The notes under the pieces are model-generated. The model did not search any database. It saw only the letters and a list, made by a program, of their open reading frames with translations, and was not told the origin of the DNA. A stretch of 64,000 nucleotides of DNA from Myoxocephalus aenaeus (lineage: Eukaryota; Chordata; Actinopteri; Perciformes; Cottidae): assembly GCA_038501785.1 (NCBI GenBank), contig JBAMJR010000068.1, positions 1 to 64,000 on the forward strand. Direction: 5' to 3'. Both the position numbers and the translations under genes were made by a program. How positions within the stretch are numbered: position 1 is the stretch's first letter; every line of letters starts with the position of its first letter. This document shows positions 21,683 to 46,819 of this stretch, piece by piece.

Positions 21683-21754
21683 TCCCATATGGTCTAGCGG
21701 TTAGGATTCCTGGTTTTCACCCAGGTGGCCCGGGTTCGACTCCCGGTATGGGAA
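21683..21754 (+). tRNA. tRNA-Glu(UUC)
   Basis: Canonical. Confidence 0.96.
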
Positions 21755-21930
21755 TTAGGCTTTAATATGATTCTATCCTTTGTCGAACAATGGCATATTG
21801 TGTAAAAACAGTCATATACTACGTAAAAAAATAGTCGTTGTATAGAATACTGAAAAAAACGGTAGCATTATGTTAAAAAAAGATCATAAAAATCATAATA
21901 AATGTTGAAAAAAGTAATTAGAAAAAGGCA

Positions 21931-21984
21931 TTAGGATTCCTGGTTTTCACCCAGGTGGCCCGGGTTCGACTCCCGGTATGGGAA
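21931..21984 (+). pseudogene. tRNA-Glu, 5'-truncated
   Basis: 54 nt; same breakpoint as 792. Confidence 0.9.
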
Positions 21985-22166
21985 TTAGGCTTTAATATGA
22001 TTCTATCCTTTGTCGAACAATGGCATATTGTGTAAAAACAGTCATATACTACGTAAAAAAATAGTCGTTGTATAGAATACTGAAAAAAACGGTAGCATTA
22101 TGTTAAAAAAAGATCATAAAAATCATAATAAATGTTGAAAAAAGTAATTAGAAAAAGGCAAAAGTG

Positions 22167-22238
22167 TCCCATATGGTCTAGCGGTTAGGATTCCTGGTTT
22201 TCACCCAGGTGGCCCGGGTTCGACTCCCGGTATGGGAA
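22167..22238 (+). tRNA. tRNA-Glu(UUC)
   Basis: Canonical. Confidence 0.96.
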
Positions 22239-22420
22239 TTAGGCTTTAATATGATTCTATCCTTTGTCGAACAATGGCATATTGTGTAAAAACAGTCATA
22301 TACTACGTAAAAAAATAGTCGTTGTATAGAATACTGAAAAAAACGGTAGCATTATGTTAAAAAAAGATCATAAAAATCATAATAAATGTTGAAAAAAGTA
22401 ATTTGAAAAAGGCAAAAGTG

Positions 22421-22492
22421 TCCCATATGGTCTAGCGGTTAGGATTCCTGGTTTTCACCCAGGTGGCCCGGGTTCGACTCCCGGTATGGGAA
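22421..22492 (+). tRNA. tRNA-Glu(UUC)
   Basis: Canonical; aatttg spacer. Confidence 0.96.
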
Positions 22493-22674
22493 TTAGGCTT
22501 TAATATGATTCTATCCTTTGTCGAACAATGGCATATTGTGTAAAAACAGTCATATACTACGTAAAAAAATAGTCGTTGTATAGAATACTGAAAAAAACGG
22601 TAGCATTATGTTAAAAAAAGATCATAAAAATCATAATAAATGTTGAAAAAAGTAATTAGAAAAAGGCAAAAGTG

Positions 22675-22746
22675 TCCCATATGGTCTAGCGGTTAGGATT
22701 CCTGGTTTTCACCCAGGTGGCCCGGGTTCGACTCCCGGTATGGGAA
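22675..22746 (+). tRNA. tRNA-Glu(UUC)
   Basis: Canonical; the following spacer is shortened (ctatatttg). Confidence 0.96.
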
Positions 22747-22921
22747 TTAGGCTTTAATATGATTCTATATTTGTCGAACAATGGCATATTGTGTAAAAAC
22801 AGTCATATACTACGTAAAAAAATAGTCGTTGTATAGAATACTGAAAAAAACGGTAGCATTATGTTAAAAAAAGATCATAAAAATCATAATAAATGTTGAA
22901 AAAAGTAATTAGAAAAAGGCA

Positions 22922-22975
22922 TTAGGATTCCTGGTTTTCACCCAGGTGGCCCGGGTTCGACTCCCGGTATGGGAA
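22922..22975 (+). pseudogene. tRNA-Glu, 5'-truncated
   Basis: 54 nt; same breakpoint as 792. Confidence 0.9.
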
Positions 22976-23157
22976 TTAGGCTTTAATATGATTCTATCCT
23001 TTGTCGAACAATGGCATATTGTGTAAAAACAGTCATATACTACGTAAAAAAATAGTCGTTGTATAGAATACTGAAAAAAACGGTAGCATTATGTTAAAAA
23101 AAGATCATAAAAATCATAATAAATGTTGAAAAAAGTAATTAGAAAAAGGCAAAAGTG

Positions 23158-23229
23158 TCCCATATGGTCTAGCGGTTAGGATTCCTGGTTTTCACCCAGG
23201 TGGCCCGGGTTCGACTCCCGGTATGGGAA
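23158..23229 (+). tRNA. tRNA-Glu(UUC)
   Basis: Canonical. Confidence 0.96.
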
Positions 23230-23411
23230 TTAGGCTTTAATATGATTCTATCCTTTGTCGAACAATGGCATATTGTGTAAAAACAGTCATATACTACGTA
23301 AAAAAATAGTCGTTGTATAGAATACTGAAAAAAACGGTAGCATTATGTTAAAAAAAGATCATAAAAATCATAATAAATGTTGAAAAAAGTAATTAGAAAA
23401 AGGCAAAAGTG

Positions 23412-23483
23412 TCCCATATGGTCTAGCGGTTAGGATTCCTGGTTTTCACCCAGGTGGCCCGGGTTCGACTCCCGGTATGGGAA
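23412..23483 (+). tRNA. tRNA-Glu(UUC)
   Basis: Canonical. Confidence 0.96.
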
Positions 23484-23659
23484 TTAGGCTTTAATATGAT
23501 TCTATCCTTTGTCGAACAATGGCATATTGTGTAAAAACAGTCATATACTACGTAAAAAAATAGTCGTTGTATAGAATACTGAAAAAAACGGTAGCATTAT
23601 GTTAAAAAAAGATCATAAAAATCATAATAAATGTTGAAAAAAGTAATTAGAAAAAGGCA

Positions 23660-23713
23660 TTAGGATTCCTGGTTTTCACCCAGGTGGCCCGGGTTCGACT
23701 CCCGGTATGGGAA
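23660..23713 (+). pseudogene. tRNA-Glu, 5'-truncated
   Basis: 54 nt; same breakpoint as 792. Confidence 0.9.
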
Positions 23714-23895
23714 TTAGGCTTTAATATGATTCTATCCTTTGTCGAACAATGGCATATTGTGTAAAAACAGTCATATACTACGTAAAAAAATAGTCGTTGT
23801 ATAGAATACTGAAAAAAACGGTAGCATTATGTTAAAAAAAGATCATAAAAATCATAATAAATGTTGAAAAAAGTAATTAGAAAAAGGCAAAAGTG

Positions 23896-23967
23896 TCCCA
23901 TATGGTCTAGCGGTTAGGATTCCTGGTTTTCACCCAGGTGGCCCGGGTTCGACTCCCGGTATGGGAA
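23896..23967 (+). tRNA. tRNA-Glu(UUC)
   Basis: Canonical. Confidence 0.96.
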
Positions 23968-24149
23968 TTAGGCTTTAATATGATTCTATCCTTTGTCGAA
24001 CAATGGCATATTGTGTAAAAACAGTCATATACTACGTAAAAAAATAGTCGTTGTATAGAATACTGAAAAAAACGGTAGCATTATGTTAAAAAAAGATCAT
24101 AAAAATCATAATAAATGTTGAAAAAAGTAATTAGAAAAAGGCAAAAGTG

Positions 24150-24221
24150 TCCCATATGGTCTAGCGGTTAGGATTCCTGGTTTTCACCCAGGTGGCCCGG
24201 TTTCGACTCCCGGTATGGGAA
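24150..24221 (+). tRNA. tRNA-Glu(UUC), B-box variant
   Basis: Same cggtttc change as 19166. Confidence 0.8.
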
Positions 24222-24403
24222 TTAGGCTTTAATATGATTCTATCCTTTGTCGAACAATGGCATATTGTGTAAAAACAGTCATATACTACGTAAAAAAATA
24301 GTCGTTGTATAGAATACTGAAAAAAACGGTAGCATTATGTTAAAAAAAGATCATAAAAATCATAATAAATGTTGAAAAAAGTAATTAGAAAAAGGCAAAA
24401 GTG

Positions 24404-24475
24404 TCCCATATGGTCTAGCGGTTAGGATTCCTGGTTTTCACCCAGGTGGCCCGGGTTCGACTCCCGGTATGGGAA
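24404..24475 (+). tRNA. tRNA-Glu(UUC)
   Basis: Canonical. Confidence 0.96.
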
Positions 24476-24657
24476 TTAGGCTTTAATATGATTCTATCCT
24501 TTGTCGAACAATGGCATATTGTGTAAAAACAGTCATATACTACGTAAAAAAATAGTCGTTGTATAGAATACTGAAAAAAACGGTAGCATTATGTTAAAAA
24601 AAGATCATAAAAATCATAATAAATGTTGAAAAAAGTAATTAGAAAAAGGCAAAAGTG

Positions 24658-24729
24658 TCCCATATGGTCTAGCGGTTAGGATTCCTGGTTTTCACCCAGG
24701 TGGCCCGGTTTCGACTCCCGGTATGGGAA
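24658..24729 (+). tRNA. tRNA-Glu(UUC), B-box variant
   Basis: Same cggtttc change as 19166. Confidence 0.8.
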
Positions 24730-24911
24730 TTAGGCTTTAATATGATTCTATCCTTTGTCGAACAATGGCATATTGTGTAAAAACAGTCATATACTACGTA
24801 AAAAAATAGTCGTTGTATAGAATACTGAAAAAAACGGTAGCATTATGTTAAAAAAAGATCATAAAAATCATAATAAATGTTGAAAAAAGTAATTAGAAAA
24901 AGGCAAAAGTG

Positions 24912-24983
24912 TCCCATATGGTCTAGCGGTTAGGATTCCTGGTTTTCACCCAGGTGGCCCGGGTTCGACTCCCGGTATGGGAA
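24912..24983 (+). tRNA. tRNA-Glu(UUC)
   Basis: Canonical. Confidence 0.96.
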
Positions 24984-25165
24984 TTAGGCTTTAATATGAT
25001 TCTATCCTTTGTCGAACAATGGCATATTGTGTAAAAACAGTCATATACTACGTAAAAAAATAGTCGTTGTATAGAATACTGAAAAAAACGGTAGCATTAT
25101 GTTAAAAAAAGATCATAAAAATCATAATAAATGTTGAAAAAAGTAATTAGAAAAAGGCAAAAGTG

Positions 25166-25237
25166 TCCCATATGGTCTAGCGGTTAGGATTCCTGGTTTT
25201 CACCCAGGTGGCCCGGGTTCGACTCCCGGTATGGGAA
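25166..25237 (+). tRNA. tRNA-Glu(UUC)
   Basis: Canonical. Confidence 0.96.
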
Positions 25238-25419
25238 TTAGGCTTTAATATGATTCTATCCTTTGTCGAACAATGGCATATTGTGTAAAAACAGTCATAT
25301 ACTACGTAAAAAAATAGTCGTTGTATAGAATACTGAAAAAAACGGTAGCATTATGTTAAAAAAAGATCATAAAAATCATAATAAATGTTGAAAAAAGTAA
25401 TTAGAAAAAGGCAAAAGTG

Positions 25420-25491
25420 TCCCATATGGTCTAGCGGTTAGGATTCCTGGTTTTCACCCAGGTGGCCCGGTTTCGACTCCCGGTATGGGAA
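25420..25491 (+). tRNA. tRNA-Glu(UUC), B-box variant
   Basis: cggtttc change; followed by the aagctttac spacer variant. Confidence 0.8.
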
Positions 25492-25673
25492 TTAAGCTTT
25501 ACTATGATTCTATCCTTTGTCGAACAATGGCATATTGTGTAAAAACAGTCATATACTACGTAAAAAAATAGTCGTTGTATAGAATACTGAAAAAAACGGT
25601 AGCATTATGTTAAAAAAAGATCATAAAAATCATAATAAATGTTGAAAAAAGTAATTAGAAAAAGGCAAAAGTG

Positions 25674-25745
25674 TCCCATATGGTCTAGCGGTTAGGATTC
25701 CTGGTTTTCACCCAGGTGGCCCGGTTTCGACTCCCGGTATGGGAA
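25674..25745 (+). tRNA. tRNA-Glu(UUC), B-box variant
   Basis: cggtttc change; followed by aacctttac. Confidence 0.8.
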
Positions 25746-25927
25746 TTAACCTTTACTATGATTCTATCCTTTGTCGAACAATGGCATATTGTGTAAAAAC
25801 AGTCATATACTACGTAAAAAAATAGTCGTTGTATAGAATACTGAAAAAAACGGTAGCATTATGTTAAAAAAAGATCATAAAAATCATAATAAATGTTGAA
25901 AAAAGTAATTAGAAAAAGGCAAAAGTG

Positions 25928-25999
25928 TCCCATATGGTCTAGCGGTTAGGATTCCTGGTTTTCACCCAGGTGGCCCGGGTTCGACTCCCGGTATGGGAA
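25928..25999 (+). tRNA. tRNA-Glu(UUC)
   Basis: Canonical. Confidence 0.96.
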
Positions 26000-26181
26000 T
26001 TAGGCTTTAATATGATTCTATCCTTTGTCGAACAATGGCATATTGTGTAAAAACAGTCATATACTACGTAAAAAAATAGTCGTTGTATAGAATACTGAAA
26101 AAAACGGTAGCATTATGTTAAAAAAAGATCATAAAAATCATAATAAATGTTGAAAAAAGTAATTAGAAAAAGGCAAAAGTG

Positions 26182-26253
26182 TCCCATATGGTCTAGCGGT
26201 TAGGATTCCTGGTTTTCACCCAGGTGGCCCGGGTTCGACTCCCGGTATGGGAA
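26182..26253 (+). tRNA. tRNA-Glu(UUC), last array copy
   Basis: Canonical. Its 3' flank differs from the array spacers and reaches a TTTT at 26301, about 48 bp downstream. It is the only plus-strand copy with a T4 run before another tRNA. Confidence 0.96.
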
Positions 26254-26906
26254 TTATTGTTTAAAATGATTCTAACCCATGATTTGTCCATCCCATAGCA
26301 TTTTAAAAAAGTATCTTGAAAACAGTCATATTATGTCAGAAAAGGGTAATGGTCACATGTTTGAGGACACGAGGAAATCCTTTCCTCTGAAGCAGATCTG
26401 ATCACATCTGGATCAGCTGTGATCAGATGTGATCAGCTGTGATCAGATGTGATCAGCTGTCAGTCGCTTTAACAGCTGAGGAGTTTGTGTCTGTAAACAT
26501 GATCATCGGAACAGAATAGTTTTCTGCTCCGGGCCGTTTGAGCGAACATTCTAATGAAAATCCACTTAAAATGTTGATTAAAAATGATGGTATAATGTTT
26601 GCAGTACTACTAATAAAGACAGTTCTCATCACTGCCAGAGTGGAGATGTGTTCTCTGTAGTCTGTTACCTGTTAAACTAACTGCATTGAGTATTTATACA
26701 CATATTTATAAATTCCTAATAGGACTTATTTTGATATACTATACTATGATTTTCATGACTGCTTTGAGGCATTATGCTACAACTTTGATTTTGGTATTCT
26801 ATACTGTGACCCTTTTCTGACATATATGATATGACTGTTTTCAAGATACTTTTTTTAAATGCTATGGGATGGACAAATCATGGGTTAGAATCATGTTTAA
26901 CAATAA

Positions 26907-26978
26907 TTCCCATACCGGGAGTCGAACCCGGGCCACCTGGGTGAAAACCAGGAATCCTAACCGCTAGACCATATGGGA
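26907..26978 (-). tRNA. tRNA-Glu(UUC), minus strand
   Basis: Canonical 72-nt copy in reverse orientation, the mirror partner of 26182-26253. Confidence 0.95.
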
Positions 26979-27099
26979 CATTTTCACATGTTTCTAATGA
27001 CGTTTTTCAACATTTACTATGATTTTTTTACATAGTATATGACTGTTTTTACACAATATGCCATTGTTCGACAAAGGATAGAATCATATTAAAGCCTAA

Positions 27100-27160
27100 T
27101 TCCCATACCGGGAGTCGAACCCGGGCCACCTGGGTGAAAACCAGGAATCCTAACCGCTAG
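27100..27160 (-). pseudogene. tRNA-Glu, 5'-truncated, minus strand
   Basis: 61 nt from the 3' end up to ctagcggtta. The first 11 nt are replaced by a T-rich run. It is separated from 26978 by a shortened, inverted array spacer. Confidence 0.85.
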
Positions 27161-27562
27161 TTTTTTTTAAAGATCATTACAATCATAGTATAGTATGTCG
27201 AATAAAGTCATATTAGAAACGTGTGAATATGTTCTATATTCCCCAAAAAATAAAGTCATAGTATATTATGTCGAAAACTGTCATACAATAGTCTAACTAA
27301 TTAATAAATAACATTGTCATGGCATTCAAATAATATGTATATACATAGTATGTCCAAAACGGTCATAAAAAGTCATAATATAGTATGTTGAGAAAAACTA
27401 TATCATATTATATGTATATGTATATTGGAAACATTGAAAATTAAAGCCATACGGTAGCATGGAAAAACAAAGTTATAATATAGTTTTTTATATTTAAAGG
27501 ATTTTTTTTTTTCACATTTTAAAAGAAAAGAAAAAAAAACGTCACGAAATATTTTGCATTGA
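27161..27562. other. AT-rich spacer between array and gfm2
   Basis: Diverged fragments of the tRNA spacer (catagtatgtc, gtcatattag) recur here. No gene seen. Confidence 0.5.
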
Positions 27563-27568
27563 TTTATT
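27563..27568 (-). terminator. gfm2 polyadenylation signal
   Basis: AATAAA on the minus strand (tttatt on plus), about 115 bp after the gfm2 stop codon. Position and motif fit; not shown to be used. Confidence 0.5.
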
Positions 27569-27680
27569 TTGCATCCAGCTAAGAACGTTGTACACACTCT
27601 GTGTCGTGCTCTTTCCTGCAGAGGATCATTTATAGAGATTGGTCCCGTGACTGAACGGTTTCACGTGGATCAGAACCGGG

Positions 27681-43500
<15,820 letters not shown>

Positions 43501-44132
43501 CTTTAATGATTTATCTAATAATTTCTCTTCCAAGCCTTTTCTTCAGAATCAGCCTGAGCTTTGGACGAACCATTGTGGAGCAACATTACAGTCAAAGTCA
43601 TAATAATGTCAGATAATAACATAAAAAAAGAGGGAAGCGTATAGCTATAACCACTAGATACATTCATGTATCACAATAAATCACATTAAAGCATTAAAGA
43701 GTCGTAGAAAACAACATGATCTCTGCTATTAAATGTCACGCTTTCATAATGTACGTCTCCAAAATACATCCCGAGAAACAAGCATGTGTGGCTAGTCGAT
43801 CCGTCAATATAAAATATTGTAAGAAATGCTTAACATACGTGTATAAAGTTATACAGCAATTATTAATTAAATGTATATTTAAAAAAAACATATTTGTCTT
43901 TAACCCATTTCGGTGTCACGGTAAAAGGTGTGTTAAGCCGAGGCCGGTCATATTAACCTGACGGACAATCCGTTGCTTTCCGGATGACGTACTTCCTCTA
44001 AGTCTCGGCTACGGGGATAACAACATCGAAACGACCCCAGCCCCAACCGAAAAACACCAAATACTCGGCGTTTTTGCCGACTATTACCACCTGCGCCGTA
44101 TTCACTGCAATACGTAACTACTTAAACACAAA
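43501..44132. promoter_or_regulatory. Bidirectional gfm2/nsa2 promoter region
   Basis: 632 bp separate the start codons of two divergent genes. Near its right side are a CRE-like tgacgt at 43985-43990 directly followed by an ETS-like acttcc at 43991-43996. Both are common in TATA-less housekeeping promoters. The two 5' UTRs also lie here; transcription starts cannot be placed from sequence alone. The head-to-head pair is conserved in mammals (family knowledge). Confidence 0.65.
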
Positions 44133-46657
44133 ATGGTAAGAAGAAAATAGTTTTTAATTGCGTCGTACAACTTTAAATCAGGCATTGAAGCAGGTTAGCA
44201 TGTCGTGCTAGCATTAGCTTTGGCTCACATGTGGCAGGGTGAAGTGCTGCTCTTCTCCGGTGTTGTTTATATTAAAACCTTTTGACCTCCTCTGACAACA
44301 ATGCCGTATGAATAATAGTTGTATGAGCGTGAAAGTCTGCTTACTTGTTTATCAATCATATGTTTTGCTTCTCAGTTTTTTTGTGTCTGAACCAGGTTTC
44401 GTACATTAACGTCTTGAAGTCACGTTATTACGTAAACGTGTGTGAATATTCATTACGTGTTATCCCGTGTATATCTCATTGACGATGCATTTAATTATGA
44501 TATCTACAGTTTTTGGGATTTTTTCTAAAGCGGTAATCTATCTGAATTGTTTTTGTTTTCGTTGTTTGCATAAACGAGGACTGAATAGATTATGGGCTGC
44601 AATTAACAATACTTATTATTGATCAAAGTGCCAACCTATCAAGTCAATCGCCCAATATCACACATTTGCCTTCATTTGCTATATTTGTGTCCAACCAACA
44701 ATCCCAAGCCACTTGTCTTCCATTTACAACATTATAAACATTATTTAAACATTATAAAACAGAGTGAAGAATACAATCGTCACTGTTTTGGGGACATTTT
44801 CCTTTAAAAAAAATAAGTTGTTGATATGTTGACAACTTATAATATCTACTAATTAAGCTTTAAATAGATTTCTCGATAATTGAAATGTGTCAGTTTAAAT
44901 GACGGCTTCTTAAAATAAATGAAGCATTTAAAGCCCATTATAGAAGTATTGTTTGTTACTTAAGATCAATGCTAGATGTTAAGATTTAATTTTAAGTGAA
45001 GTAGTTTTCACTCAACTGGACTCTAGAGTTCTGCTCCGCATCTTTGCAATTATTACAGTTCATAAGGAAGCCAAATTAATTTTTTTATGTTCGTTTTTCC
45101 TTTTGTAGCCCCAGAACGAGCACATTGAGTTGCATCGCAAGCGGCATGGCTGCCGCTTGGACCACGATGAGAGGAAGAGGAAGAGGGAGAGCCGTGAGGT
45201 CCACGCGCGGTCCCATAAAGCCAGGAAGATGATCGGGTTGAAGGCCAAACTGTACCACAAGCAGAGGCATTCAGAGAAGATCCAGATGAAGAAGACGTGA
45301 GTGTATATACAGGAAATCCAGGCATGCCTTTTTTAAACTTCTCCAAATCAACAGCTAAACAATTCTCAATTGTATCTTTGCAGCCTCAAAATGCACGAAC
45401 AGAGGAAGACCAAGCAGAAGAACGATGACAAGACCCCAGAGGGAGCCGTGCCCGCCTACCTATTGGACAGAGAGGGACAGTCCCGCGCTAAGATCCTTTC
45501 CAACATGATCAAACAGAAGAGGAAAGAGAAGGCTGTAAGTACCCCATGATAAAGACCTGTCAGCAGGCTCTTTTATGATGGTTGTCTAGTAGCATGCCAC
45601 AGTGAAGATTTCCTGCTTTTTTATGAAACATATTTTTCACTTTTTAAGTATATTGTAACGACATAGATGTGTGGAAATATCACAACAGGTTTCTAATTGC
45701 AACTTTGTCATGTTCTCCGAAGGGCAAATGGGAGGTTCCCTTGCCAAAGGTGCGAGCGCAGGGAGAGACGGAAGTGCTCAAAGTCATCAGAACCGGAAAG
45801 AGACAAAAGAAAGCCTGGAAGAGAATGGTCACCAAAGTTACCTTTGTCGGCGACGGCTTCACCCGTAAACCTCCCAAATATGAGCGTTTCATCAGACCCA
45901 TGGTGAGATTTCCGTACAATTAGACGTGAAATGTATCGTCTGTCACGTTGAAAACACTAAACGTCTCAATGCAATACTGACTCTTCACATGCGTTAAGCC
46001 CTGATGTTGAGTTTCTGTTTAGAATTAAGTACCTGACTCCCAAAGGACCTCCCTCTCTTTCTTCCACTTTAGGGTTTGCGTTTTAAGAAAGCTCACGTCA
46101 CACATCCGGAGCTGAAGGCCACGTTCTGCCTTCCCATCCTCGGCGTGAAGAAGAACCCCTCCTCGCCGCTCTACACCTCTCTAGGAGTCATCACCAAAGG
46201 AACGGTCATAGAGGTCAACGTCAGCGAGTTGGGCTTGGTGACACAAGGAGGAAAGGTGGTCTGGGGTGAGTTCCCGTCTGCGTGACTCTATAAATGCATT
46301 CAGTGTTCTTACGGTCATGGAAAACCTGGAAAAGTCATGGAGTTTTAAAATGGTTATTTCCTGGCCTGGAAAAGTCCTTGAAAAAAATAAAATCCCCCCA
46401 AAAAAAGTCATGTAAATGTGTTATATTCATGTGTTCATGTCGTTTATTTACGCTGAGTTTGAAATAATTAATATGCTTTTAAAAGAAAGATGCTCAAAAT
46501 ATAAGCAGGCATACATGCAGGCATACATACATACATGCACTACAGTGACGTGATAATGTTGTAACTGAAATATTTCTTTTACTTCCCAGGTAAATATGCC
46601 CAGGTGACAAATAACCCAGAGAATGACGGCTGCATTAATGGAGTCCTGCTGGTATAA
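44133..46657 (+). CDS. nsa2: Ribosome biogenesis protein NSA2
   Basis: Nuclear/nucleolar factor of pre-60S maturation, required for processing of 27S-type pre-rRNA toward 5.8S and 28S (known from yeast Nsa2 and animal orthologues). Coding exons: 44133-44135 (the ATG alone), 45109-45296, 45384-45534, 45723-45902, 46073-46265, 46590-46657. All introns are GT-AG, phases fit, and the total is 783 nt: 260 aa plus stop, the usual length. The first half is very basic (RKRHGCRLDHDERKRKRE near residue 11), typical for rRNA binding. The C-terminal half has the conserved KGTVIEVNVSELGLVTQGGK stretch of the S8e/NSA2 fold and ends NGVLLV. Divergent from gfm2. Confidence 0.98.
46310..46545. repeat. Interspersed repeat family Y, copy 3 (inverted)
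   Basis: Reverse complement of parts of 35955-36315 (cctggaaaagtcatgg, gtttatttacgctgagtttg). Lies in the last intron of nsa2. Confidence 0.65.
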
Positions 46658-46797
46658 GACTCTTGACCTTTCTACAGAAGCCTGGTGGGCTTCACGTCAC
46701 ACGGCTGACGGGAAGACCGCCGACGCTGCACTCTTGGCAACGCAACAGTTTTTGTAACAGAAGAAGAACGCGTGGTGATTACTGTGTTAAATATGGA

Positions 46798-46803
46798 AAT
46801 AAA
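46798..46803 (+). terminator. nsa2 polyadenylation signal
   Basis: AATAAA 141 bp after the nsa2 stop codon. Confidence 0.7.
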
Positions 46804-46819
46804 TCAACTTGATATAACA

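Larger units (their letters stand above)
16435..26253 (+). repeat. tRNA-Glu(UUC) tandem array, right part
   Basis: 33 full-length copies in 254-bp units plus six 5'-truncated units (unit length ~230 bp). Diagnostic variants (aatttg, aaactg and tcatttg in spacers; cggtttc in the B box) recur in ordered groups, which shows higher-order duplication. No spacer has TTTT on the sense strand. Confidence 0.95.
26182..26978. repeat. Inverted repeat closing the tRNA-Glu array
   Basis: Arms are 26182-~26350 and ~26808-26978. Each holds a tRNA-Glu gene and ~95 bp of 3' flank (gattctaacccatgatttgtcc, split here as shared blocks). The two genes are convergent. The ~455-bp loop contains short tandem repeats of gatcagctgtgatcagatgt at 26410-26462 and otherwise AT-rich sequence. 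Confidence 0.85.

Noticed and set aside
36..26253. CRISPR-like array
   Set aside because: Repeats are 254 bp with the spacers repeated too; this is a eukaryotic tRNA tandem array.
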